Origin: Erythrobacter sp. UBA3075
GTDB lineage: Bacteria > Pseudomonadota > Alphaproteobacteria > Sphingomonadales > Sphingomonadaceae
Assembly (NCBI GenBank): GCA_002367375.1
Contig: DFBR01000132.1
Coordinates: 1 to 7,668 of the forward strand
DNA: 7,668 nt
Reading direction: 5' to 3'
The notes below the pieces were generated by a model. The model searched no databases and was not told the DNA's origin. It was given only the letters and a program-made list of their open reading frames with translations. Shown piece after piece: positions 1 to 6,400 of the stretch (position 1 is the first letter of the stretch; each line of letters opens with the position of its first letter). The position numbers and the translations under genes were made by a program.

Positions 1-1665
1 GATCAGGGCGAAGTCACTGGTGACATGGACGAGCTGCTCGCGCTGCACGGCAGGCCCTATCCCGCTGTAATCGACGCGGGTGTGGAATCGGTCATGGCCA
101 GCTTCAATTCGATCAATGGCCGGAAGATGCACGGCAATCGCGATCTGCTCACCGACGTGCTGCGCGGTGAGATGGGGTTTGACGGCCTCGTTGTTGGGGA
201 CTGGAACGGCCACGGACAAGTCGCCGGATGCGAAGTGACCGATTGCCCGCAATCGCTGATGGCTGGGCTCGATATCTTCATGGTACCTGACGATTGGCAG
301 GGCTTAACGGAAACGCTGATCGCGCAAGTCGAAGACGGAACGATCCCGATGGCGCGTGTGGACGAAGCGGTGACGCGGGTGCTGCGTGTCAAATACCGCG
401 CTGGCCTGCTTGCCCCTGAACCACTCCTGCCATCCGAACGCGGCGTCGCCGGGCAGTTCGAGCTGCTGGGATCAGCCGAGCACCGCGCTTTGGCGCGCGA
501 GGCCGTGGCGCGCTCACAGGTAATCCTCAAGAATGATGGCCTGCTGCCGCTGACGGCAGGGGCGAATGTCCTTGTGGCGGGCAGCGCAGCCGATGACATC
601 GGGCAGGCATCAGGCGGCTGGACCATCGAATGGCAAGGCGGCCTTGAAGGCGTGATGGGTGCAGATGCTGGCGTTGCAGATGCGCTCTTCCCCAATGCCG
701 AATCCATCTGGGACGGGCTGAACGCGGCCGTCACTGCTAATGGTGGAAGCGCGACGCTGTCTGCAGATGGCAGCTTTACCACGCGCCCCGATGTGGCTGT
801 CGTGGTGTTTGGCGAAAAGCCTTATGCCGAATTTGCCGGCGACCAGCGCGATCTCGCCTTCCGCGATGAGGAAGGCCTAGAATTGCTCCGTGCATTTGCA
901 GAGCAGGACATCCCGACCGTGGCCGTATTCCTTTCGGGTCGTCCGATGTGGATGAACCGCGAACTGAACGCAGCCGATGCCTTCGTCGCATCATGGCTGC
1001 CCGGCGGCGAGGGCGGCGGCATTGCCGATATCCTGACCGGCGCGCGCGAGGCAACCGGACGCCTGTCCTTCTCCTGGCCCGCGACATGCGAGGGTGAGCC
1101 GCTCAATGGCCCGCATGGCGCTCTGTTCGCGGTCGGCTATGGCCGCGCGCTGACAGACACCGCTCCGCTCGCCGCGCTTAGTGAGGATTGCGCACCGCTG
1201 ACGGACGGTCCTGCGAATGACTGGTTTGCGGCTGGACGTTTGGCCGACAGCGCATCGGCCAGTTCTATGGATGCGCCGTTGCCGAACCTGATTGGCCGCG
1301 TCGCAACCCTTGTGGCGCGCGGGATCGATCGCAATGCGCAGGAAGATGCACGAGAGCTCGCCTTCACCGCTGGCGGTACGCTGATGCTGGAAGGCGAAAG
1401 TGATGCCAATGCCTATCGCATTGAATATGCGCTCGATAACCGTCCGAGCGGTGCCGTTTCGCTGACCAGCGGGACGAGCACTTTCGACATCACGCAGGGT
1501 CTCTCGATTGCCGAGGGCAAGGGCTATCGAGAGATGGTTCTGACAGCCTCGTGCCTGCCCGATCTGGGCAACACACTGGAGATCGATACGGTTGACCCGC
1601 TGACCATCCGCATCGCGTCGATTTCGCGCGTCGATGTGGCCGAGGGTACGGAGTGTTCGTTCTGA
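1..1665 (+). CDS. Glycoside hydrolase family 3 beta-glucosidase, ExoP-like (5' partial)
   Basis: This exo-acting beta-glucosidase/glucan glucohydrolase removes glucose from beta-glucans or cellodextrins, probably in the periplasm or at the cell surface. The reading frame is open back to base 1 (eight codons reading DQGEVTGD before the ATG at 25), so that ATG is internal. Roughly the first 250-300 residues, including any signal peptide, lie outside the window. Numbering from that Met, the end of the (beta/alpha)8 domain shows SFNSINGRKMHGN (26-38) and the nucleophile motif VVGDW with Asp59 (bases 199-201). A likely Cys69/Cys74 pair and AGLDIFMVPDDW (80-91) follow. The second domain (about 165-375) has RSQVILKNDGLLPL and GEKPYAEFAGD (263-273), whose Glu residues include the probable acid/base. 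Residues from about 415 to 546 resemble the C-terminal beta-sandwich (Exop_C) of ExoP-type enzymes. Family and catalytic Asp are firm; the exact substrate is inferred. It is probably co-transcribed with the sugar transporter 64 bases downstream. Confidence 0.93.
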   Translation, partial: DQGEVTGDMDELLALHGRPYPAVIDAGVESVMASFNSINGRKMHGNRDLLTDVLRGEMGFDGLVVGDWNGHGQVAGCEVTDCPQSLMAGLDIFMVPDDWQGLTETLIAQVEDGTIPMARVDEAVTRVLRVKYRAGLLAPEPLLPSERGVAGQFELLGSAEHRALAREAVARSQVILKNDGLLPLTAGANVLVAGSAADDIGQASGGWTIEWQGGLEGVMGADAGVADALFPNAESIWDGLNAAVTANGGSATLSADGSFTTRPDVAVVVFGEKPYAEFAGDQRDLAFRDEEGLELLRAFAEQDIPTVAVFLSGRPMWMNRELNAADAFVASWLPGGEGGGIADILTGAREATGRLSFSWPATCEGEPLNGPHGALFAVGYGRALTDTAPLAALSEDCAPLTDGPANDWFAAGRLADSASASSMDAPLPNLIGRVATLVARGIDRNAQEDARELAFTAGGTLMLEGESDANAYRIEYALDNRPSGAVSLTSGTSTFDITQGLSIAEGKGYREMVLTASCLPDLGNTLEIDTVDPLTIRIASISRVDVAEGTECSF

Positions 1666-1689
1666 TCCGCAGGGATTGATTGTCGCGGA

Positions 1690-1707
1690 GCCGCTGGGAC
1701 AAGCGGC
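1690..1707 (+). other. Small GC-rich intergenic hairpin between hydrolase and transporter
   Basis: GCCGCT at 1690-1695 pairs perfectly with AGCGGC at 1702-1707 around a 6-base loop. It ends six bases before the Shine-Dalgarno of the transporter gene. No run of T follows, so it is not a convincing terminator. It could be a weak attenuator or an mRNA-stabilising stem that sets the ratio of the two products, but a 6-bp stem can arise by chance in GC-rich DNA. Confidence 0.3.
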
Positions 1708-1713
1708 CCGTTT

Positions 1714-1721
1714 GAAGGGAG
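1714..1721 (+). promoter_or_regulatory. Ribosome binding site of the sugar transporter gene
   Basis: GAAGGGAG is a purine-rich Shine-Dalgarno-like sequence eight bases upstream of the ATG at 1730. It supports that start over the later in-frame Met codons 14 and 33. Confidence 0.65.
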
Positions 1722-1729
1722 TATAGAAT

Positions 1730-3037
1730 ATGGCCCTAGCGCCTGACGTTTCGAGCAGCACGGACCCAATGCCGGTGACCGATGATTCGCCCCCGGTGGA
1801 TGCGCCCGGCCTGCAATATTTCGTGATGGGACTGTTCTTCATCTTCGGCGGGATCACTTCGCTCAACGATGTGATTATCCCCAAGCTGAAAGAACTGTTC
1901 ACGCTCAGCTACACCGAAGCGATGCTGGTGCAGTTCTGCTTTTTCGCGGCCTACGCCATCATCGGTATTCCCGGTGCCAAGTTGGTCAAGAAAATCGGCT
2001 ACATGCGCGGCGCAGTGGCCGGGCTTTGCACCATGATGTTGGGCTGTTTGCTGTTCATCCCGGCGAGCCAGACGGCGACCTATGGAATCTTCCTCTTCGC
2101 GCTCTTCATTCTGGCGAGCGGCGTGGTGATTGTGCAAGTTGTGGCGAATCCGCTCATCAGTCTGCTTGGCCCACCCAAGACCGCTCACAGTCGCCTGACT
2201 TTCGCACAGGCGTTCAATTCCTTCGGTACTTGGATTTTTCCGCTAGTTGGCGCGGGCCTCATTCTGGGCAGCCTTGCCAATGTCAGCGCGGACGAATTGT
2301 CTGGCGCCGAACTGGCCAGTTACCGTCAAGCCGAAAGCGAGGTTATTTGGACGACCTATATGGGCCTTGCGATTGCCATCGGCATCGTTGCAGCAGTCGT
2401 CTGGATATTCCGCAACCGGCTCAAAGGTGAAAAGCATGAGGAGACAAGCATAGCAGATGGGCTTGTGCTTCTTAAGCGCCCGCGCTTTGGCTACGGCGCG
2501 GCGTGCATATTCCTCTATGTCGGCGCAGAAGTCGCGATCGGTTCGGTCATTATCAACTACCTCTCGACCGAGCGTGTGCTCGGCCAACCCGAGGAACAGA
2601 TTGCCACGATGATCGGATTCTACTGGGGTGGCGCGATGATTGGACGTTTCATTGGCTCGTACTTCCTCCGTATCTTCAGCCCGGGCAAGATCCTCGCGTT
2701 CAACGCGATTGGAGCAATCACGCTGATCATCATCTCCGCCAATACAGGCGGCGAGGTTGCGGCCTATTCGCTGCTGGCAGTGGGCCTGATGAACTCGATC
2801 ATGTTCCCGACCATCTTCTCACTCGCCTGCGAAAAGCTCGGCCCGCGTGCGGCTGATGGTTCGGGTATCATCAATGTCGCCATCTGCGGCGGTGCAATTG
2901 TCCCACTTCTTTACGGCGTGGTGGCTGATGCGACCGGCGGCAATCTGGCAATCGCCATGATTATTCCAGTCATCTGCTACGCTATCATTGCAGGCTTCGG
3001 CGTGTTTGCCCGGCGACCAGCGCAAGACGCGCCCTGA
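1730..3037 (+). CDS. MFS sugar permease, FucP/GluP (FHS) family
   Basis: This 435-residue inner-membrane transporter probably imports a hexose such as glucose or galactose by proton symport. A hydrophilic N-terminus of about 27 residues precedes TM1. FIFGGITSLNDVIIPKLK (37-54) is the family signature, and Asp47 in SLND corresponds to the Asp46 known to matter in E. coli FucP. VQVVANPLISLLGP (135-148) matches the family's ANP motif but carries Gln136 where FucP has its second key acid, Glu135. From memory, GluP-type glucose/galactose carriers also have Gln there, which favours hexose over fucose. Twelve hydrophobic segments can be followed, with a charged cytoplasmic loop at about 229-252 and a GRFIGS loop at 305-310. 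Length is normal for the family. The gene follows the beta-glucosidase by 64 bases on the same strand, as expected for a release-and-import pair, and ends before a strong terminator. The exact sugar is inferred. Confidence 0.92.
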   Translation: MALAPDVSSSTDPMPVTDDSPPVDAPGLQYFVMGLFFIFGGITSLNDVIIPKLKELFTLSYTEAMLVQFCFFAAYAIIGIPGAKLVKKIGYMRGAVAGLCTMMLGCLLFIPASQTATYGIFLFALFILASGVVIVQVVANPLISLLGPPKTAHSRLTFAQAFNSFGTWIFPLVGAGLILGSLANVSADELSGAELASYRQAESEVIWTTYMGLAIAIGIVAAVVWIFRNRLKGEKHEETSIADGLVLLKRPRFGYGAACIFLYVGAEVAIGSVIINYLSTERVLGQPEEQIATMIGFYWGGAMIGRFIGSYFLRIFSPGKILAFNAIGAITLIIISANTGGEVAAYSLLAVGLMNSIMFPTIFSLACEKLGPRAADGSGIINVAICGGAIVPLLYGVVADATGGNLAIAMIIPVICYAIIAGFGVFARRPAQDAP

Positions 3038-3056
3038 TCGAACTCTACCAAGACGC

Positions 3057-3094
3057 AAAAAGGGCGGGAGGTCACTCAGACTCCCGCCCTTTTT
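3057..3094. terminator. Bidirectional intrinsic terminator between convergent genes
   Basis: AAAAAGGGCGGGAG (3057-3070) and CTCCCGCCCTTTTT (3081-3094) form a perfect 14-bp stem with a 10-base loop. The A run on one side and the T run on the other give a U tract after the GC-rich stem in either direction. It lies 19 bases after the transporter stop and 18 bases after the caspase-like gene's stop, so it probably ends both transcripts. Confidence 0.92.
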
Positions 3095-3112
3095 CTTGCC
3101 CCCGAAGTGGCT

Positions 3113-4735
3113 CTAGTCTGCGCGCGCGAGCGTTCCTCCGTTCGCGCTGCCAAGGTTCATCAGCACCTGCTGGTGCGGCATTCCGTCACCGCCGCGATCG
3201 ACGATGATGTGCTGCCAGCCCGGCGTTTGCATATCGCGGAAATCCTCAGCATCGGTGACGAGAGGCTCTTCCAGCACCATGCGGTAAAACTCGCGGCGCA
3301 TGAATTCGGACATTTCGCCCGCTTCGACTGCGCGATCGCCGTTCAAATCAGCTCCGCCTTCCAGCGCCTGCCGGAAGACATGGCTGATATAGCCGCCCGA
3401 TTTCTCGCCGCTCGCGACAAGGCTCAGCGTATCTTCGTCCGAGCTGAAAATGCCCATGCGGTCCACCCGCTGGTCGATCACATTGTCGAAGCCGCCGGCA
3501 AAGCAGGCATCAATCACCAGCAGCGTGCGCACGTCGATGCCTTCGAACATTTGCGCCAGCTCATAGTCGAATAGTGGCGCGTCGAAGAGTTCGATGGTTT
3601 CGGCGCTACCATCCGCTTCGGTCGTCATGTTCTCGACCTTCTCGCCATGGCCGGAGAAGAACACCAGCAACAGATCGTCCTCGCCCATTGCATTGTTCAG
3701 ATCGTTCAATGCGCGGCGGAAATTGGCGCGTGTTGCATCACGGTTGAGCAGGGTGACGCTTTGGGGCGCGAGCATACCGGCTTCGCGCAGCGCAGCGGTC
3801 ACTCGCTCGGCATCTTCATCGGTGCGATTGAGCGTATTGATGCGCTGGTAATCGGCCACGCCAACAGACAGCGCAAAAACGCGTGCATTGCCGCTGGGCG
3901 GGCGCACAGTGCGCACATTGGCATCAGCTTCACGCAAGCTCAGTGAATAGCCGCCCGTCTCACCGGGAGAAAAACTGCTCGCGGCAACGTGATAGGTGCC
4001 GGTTTCGGGCAGGGTGATGGACAGCCGGCTGTCGGTCCCATCGCTGGCGCGGAAATCGTCATTCGCTTCCTCGCGCCCATTGGGCAGGAAAATGGCGAGC
4101 GTGGTGTCGATTTCGCTCGAACCGAGGTCAAAAGTCACCCGCTGGCCAGCACGTCCGGCAAAGGCGTAATAATCAACGAAGCCGCCATCGAACGCGCGGT
4201 CATCGCTCTGCGTCAGCATCCCATTGGCGGTCTCTCCCAGCGCAACGGCGCGTGCGCCGCCGGGCGCGGGGTTTGTCGGGTCCATCGTGGCGAGGCTGAA
4301 GCCGCCGCCACCTTCATCGGCATAGGCCGATACAATCAGGCGATAGGTTCCATCGGCAGGCAGCACCGCATCGATCAAGCTATCGAGCGATTGTCCGCCG
4401 GGAGCATCATCATTCTCGGTTTCGAAACCATCGGGGCCTGTCATGCGCAGTACCGTGTCGAAACGCGCGGAGTTGAGCGACACGCGAACACGTTGCCCTG
4501 CGCGGCCTTCCATCACGTAAGTTGCACTATTGTCGGAGAGGAAGCCGTCGACCCGTTCGCCCAGCGAAATCGAGCCGCCGCTATTGCTAGGTTTACCCTG
4601 CTGCTTGTCTGCCTCAGTAAGGATTGTGTCCTTGTTCGCGGCGCTCTCGCCCGCGAACATTTCCTGCGCCCCGACAGGCGCGAGGATGACAATCGCGCCA
4701 AGTGCGGCGGCGGTCAGCAATCCAGCCTTCTTCAT
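3113..4735 (-). CDS. Exported caspase-family (C14) protein with two PPC-type domains
   Basis: This 540-residue protein is a predicted secreted or periplasmic cysteine peptidase of the caspase/metacaspase clan; its substrate and role are unknown. MKK plus a hydrophobic stretch ending APVGAQ (19-24) is a clear Sec signal peptide, with cleavage near 23/24. Two tandem PPC-like beta-sandwich repeats follow at about 55-150 and 163-268; each has (F/I)DT near its start, then NDD, and GTY..., G(F/Y)SL at its end. The caspase-like domain spans about 284-510: RVFALSVGVADY opens it, His363 lies in FFSGHGE (bases 3647-3649), and Cys411 in LLVIDACFAGG (bases 3503-3505). The catalytic dyad is therefore intact. 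Residues 463-474 (DLNGDRAVEAGE) fit an EF-hand loop. The ATG at 4735 has AGGGGG five bases upstream. The gene lies 96 bases after gcvPB on the same strand and converges on the sugar transporter gene. Domain calls are firm; activity and localisation are inferred. Confidence 0.9.
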   Translation of the reverse strand: MKKAGLLTAAALGAIVILAPVGAQEMFAGESAANKDTILTEADKQQGKPSNSGGSISLGERVDGFLSDNSATYVMEGRAGQRVRVSLNSARFDTVLRMTGPDGFETENDDAPGGQSLDSLIDAVLPADGTYRLIVSAYADEGGGGFSLATMDPTNPAPGGARAVALGETANGMLTQSDDRAFDGGFVDYYAFAGRAGQRVTFDLGSSEIDTTLAIFLPNGREEANDDFRASDGTDSRLSITLPETGTYHVAASSFSPGETGGYSLSLREADANVRTVRPPSGNARVFALSVGVADYQRINTLNRTDEDAERVTAALREAGMLAPQSVTLLNRDATRANFRRALNDLNNAMGEDDLLLVFFSGHGEKVENMTTEADGSAETIELFDAPLFDYELAQMFEGIDVRTLLVIDACFAGGFDNVIDQRVDRMGIFSSDEDTLSLVASGEKSGGYISHVFRQALEGGADLNGDRAVEAGEMSEFMRREFYRMVLEEPLVTDAEDFRDMQTPGWQHIIVDRGGDGMPHQQVLMNLGSANGGTLARAD

Positions 4736-4740
4736 AATTT

Positions 4741-4746
4741 CCCCCT
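4741..4746 (-). promoter_or_regulatory. Ribosome binding site of the caspase-like gene
   Basis: On the minus strand AGGGGG precedes the ATG at 4735 by five bases, and the start is followed by a typical signal peptide. Together these fix the start. No convincing -35/-10 pair was recognised in the 96 bases upstream. Confidence 0.65.
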
Positions 4747-4793
4747 GATCAAATACAATTTCTGTTCATCCTTGCCATAGAATGTCTGAACGA

Positions 4794-4833
4794 AACCCGA
4801 ATGTGCGCCGACGGATTGGTTAGTCTTCGGGTT
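4794..4833 (-). other. 8-bp inverted repeat overlapping the gcvPB stop
   Basis: AACCCGAA (4794-4801) and TTCGGGTT (4826-4833) are perfect inverted copies 24 bases apart, the second overlapping the gcvPB stop codon. No proper T run follows on the minus strand. It could be a weak terminator, an mRNA-end stem or an operator for the caspase-like gene, or it could be chance. Confidence 0.3.
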
Positions 4834-6400
4834 AGCCCCCATTCGCCTCGCTCCACGCCAAGCGCGGTTTGCGCGCCGCCTGTGCTTCATCGAGCCGTGC
4901 ACGCGGGGCGTGATGCGGAGCGGTCAGCAACGCCTCGTCCCCGTCCTTCGCCCTTTGCGCGAGTGAGCGCATGGCCATGATGAATTGGTCGAGCGCATCC
5001 TTGCTTTCGGTTTCAGTCGGTTCGACCAGCATGGCACCGTGGACCACCAGAGGGAAATACATCGTCATCGGGTGGAAACCCTCGTCGATCAGTCCCTTGG
5101 CGAGGTCGAGCGTTGAGAAGCCATCGGCAAAGCCTTCATCGCCAAACAGCGCCTCATGCATACACGGCCCGCTGGCGCCATAGGGCGCGTGCAGGACATC
5201 TTCCAACTGGCGCAGCACATAATTGGCGTTGAGCACGGCATCACCCGATGCTTGGCGCAATCCGTCCGATCCATGACTGAGAATATAGGTCAGCGCGCGG
5301 GTGAACATGCCCATTTGTCCGTGGAATGCTGTCATCCGGCCAAATGCGCTGGCGTGCTGATCTTCCATGTTTTCTTCTTCGACGATGCGCAGGCTGCCAT
5401 CGGACTTTTTCTCCACGAAAGGTAGCGGAGCAAAGGGTGCCAGCGCTTCGGAAAGCACAACAGGGCCTGAGCCGGGTCCACCGCCGCCATGCGGGGTTGA
5501 GAAGGTCTTGTGCAAATTGATGTGCATCGCATCCACGCCAAGATCGCCCGGCCGCACCCGGCCCATGATCGCGTTGAAGTTTGCGCCGTCGCAATAGACC
5601 AGCCCGCCCGCTTCATGGACCGCGTCAGAGATCGCTTTCATATCGCGCTCAAACAATCCGCAAGTGTTGGGATTGGTGATCATCACCGCAGCAACATCGG
5701 GACCAAGCCGCGCCTTGAGGGCATCGAGATCGACGCGGCCATCGGCGTTGGCGGGAATGTCTTCGGTTTCATATCCGGCAAAGGCAGCGGTGGCGGGATT
5801 TGTGCCGTGGGCGCTCTCAGGGACGAGAACGACTTTCCGCGCATCGCCGCGTGCTTCAAGCGCGGCGCGGATGCACAGAATGCCGCACAGTTCACCATGC
5901 GCTCCGGCCTTGGGGCTCATCGCGACCGCATTCATGCCGGTGAGGGTGATGAGCCAGTGCGACAGTTCGTCAATCACGCCCAGCGCGCCTTGCACGGTAT
6001 TGGCCGGTTGCATGGGATGCACGTCGAGGAAGCCAGGCATCCGCGCGACCTTTTCGTTCAGCCGCGGATTGTGTTTCATGGTGCAGCTGCCGAGCGGGAA
6101 GAAGCCGAGATCGATCCCGTAATTCTGGCGGCTGAGGCGGGTGTAGTGGCGCACGGTCTCCGGTTCGGAAAGTCCGGGTAGGCCGATCTCGTCCTTGCGC
6201 GCAAACTTGCCCATGCGGCTGGGTAGATCAGTTTGCGTTTCAGCCAAATCGACACCGCAAGTGTCCGCGCCGCCGATTTCGAAGATCAGCGCTTCTTCCA
6301 GCATCAGCGCCTTGTTGCCGGTGACTGTCGGGTGATCGCCGCCATCTTGCGCAGCAACAGGCGTGCCGGGCTTCCACCCGCTCTGGTTGATCTGGTTCAT
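4832..6400 (-). CDS. gcvPB: Glycine dehydrogenase (decarboxylating) subunit 2
   Basis: This is the PLP-carrying half of the glycine cleavage P-protein. It decarboxylates glycine and passes the aminomethyl group to lipoylated GcvH in the cytoplasm. The 522 residues are full length for the split form. Diagnostic stretches are LGSCTMKHNPRLNE (103-116), SPKAGAHGEL (162-171), ESAHGTNPATA (195-205), NPNTCGLFE (243-251) and NLHKTFSTPHGGGGPG (295-310), where Lys298 is the expected PLP Schiff-base lysine. MTMYFPLVVHGAMLVEPTE (445-463) is also typical. The start at 6400 is supported by GAGGAGGTG six bases upstream and by the 4-base ATGA overlap with gcvPA, so translation is probably coupled and gives equal amounts of the subunits. 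gcvT and gcvH are probably upstream of gcvPA outside the window. The short C-terminal tail (about 485-522) is Ala/Arg-rich and less family-like. Confidence 0.97.
   Translation of the reverse strand: MNQINQSGWKPGTPVAAQDGGDHPTVTGNKALMLEEALIFEIGGADTCGVDLAETQTDLPSRMGKFARKDEIGLPGLSEPETVRHYTRLSRQNYGIDLGFFPLGSCTMKHNPRLNEKVARMPGFLDVHPMQPANTVQGALGVIDELSHWLITLTGMNAVAMSPKAGAHGELCGILCIRAALEARGDARKVVLVPESAHGTNPATAAFAGYETEDIPANADGRVDLDALKARLGPDVAAVMITNPNTCGLFERDMKAISDAVHEAGGLVYCDGANFNAIMGRVRPGDLGVDAMHINLHKTFSTPHGGGGPGSGPVVLSEALAPFAPLPFVEKKSDGSLRIVEEENMEDQHASAFGRMTAFHGQMGMFTRALTYILSHGSDGLRQASGDAVLNANYVLRQLEDVLHAPYGASGPCMHEALFGDEGFADGFSTLDLAKGLIDEGFHPMTMYFPLVVHGAMLVEPTETESKDALDQFIMAMRSLAQRAKDGDEALLTAPHHAPRARLDEAQAARKPRLAWSEANGG

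Noticed and set aside
25..27. ATG at 25 as the true start of the hydrolase
   Set aside because: The frame is open to base 1 and the protein would begin in the middle of the GH3 catalytic barrel, so the gene is cut by the window edge.
991..1902. 303-codon open frame on the minus strand
   Set aside because: It lies antisense to the hydrolase and the start of the transporter gene, shows no recognisable domain, and is a typical shadow in GC-rich coding DNA.
3113..4735. Caspase-like protein as a cytoplasmic anti-phage effector (CBASS-like or gasdermin-activating)
   Set aside because: It has a clear signal peptide, and no nucleotide cyclase, gasdermin, TIR or other defence partner is nearby.
3989..4780. 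263-codon open frame on the plus strand
   Set aside because: It is antisense to the caspase-like gene, which has a signal peptide, domains and a ribosome binding site. The opposite frame has no family resemblance.
4736..4831. Sigma-70 type promoter for the caspase-like gene
   Set aside because: No pair of hexamers with acceptable match and 16-18 base spacing could be found by eye.
5510..6181. 223-codon open frame on the plus strand
   Set aside because: It is antisense to the well-conserved gcvPB, and its translation is His/Arg/Ala-rich as expected for a shadow frame.
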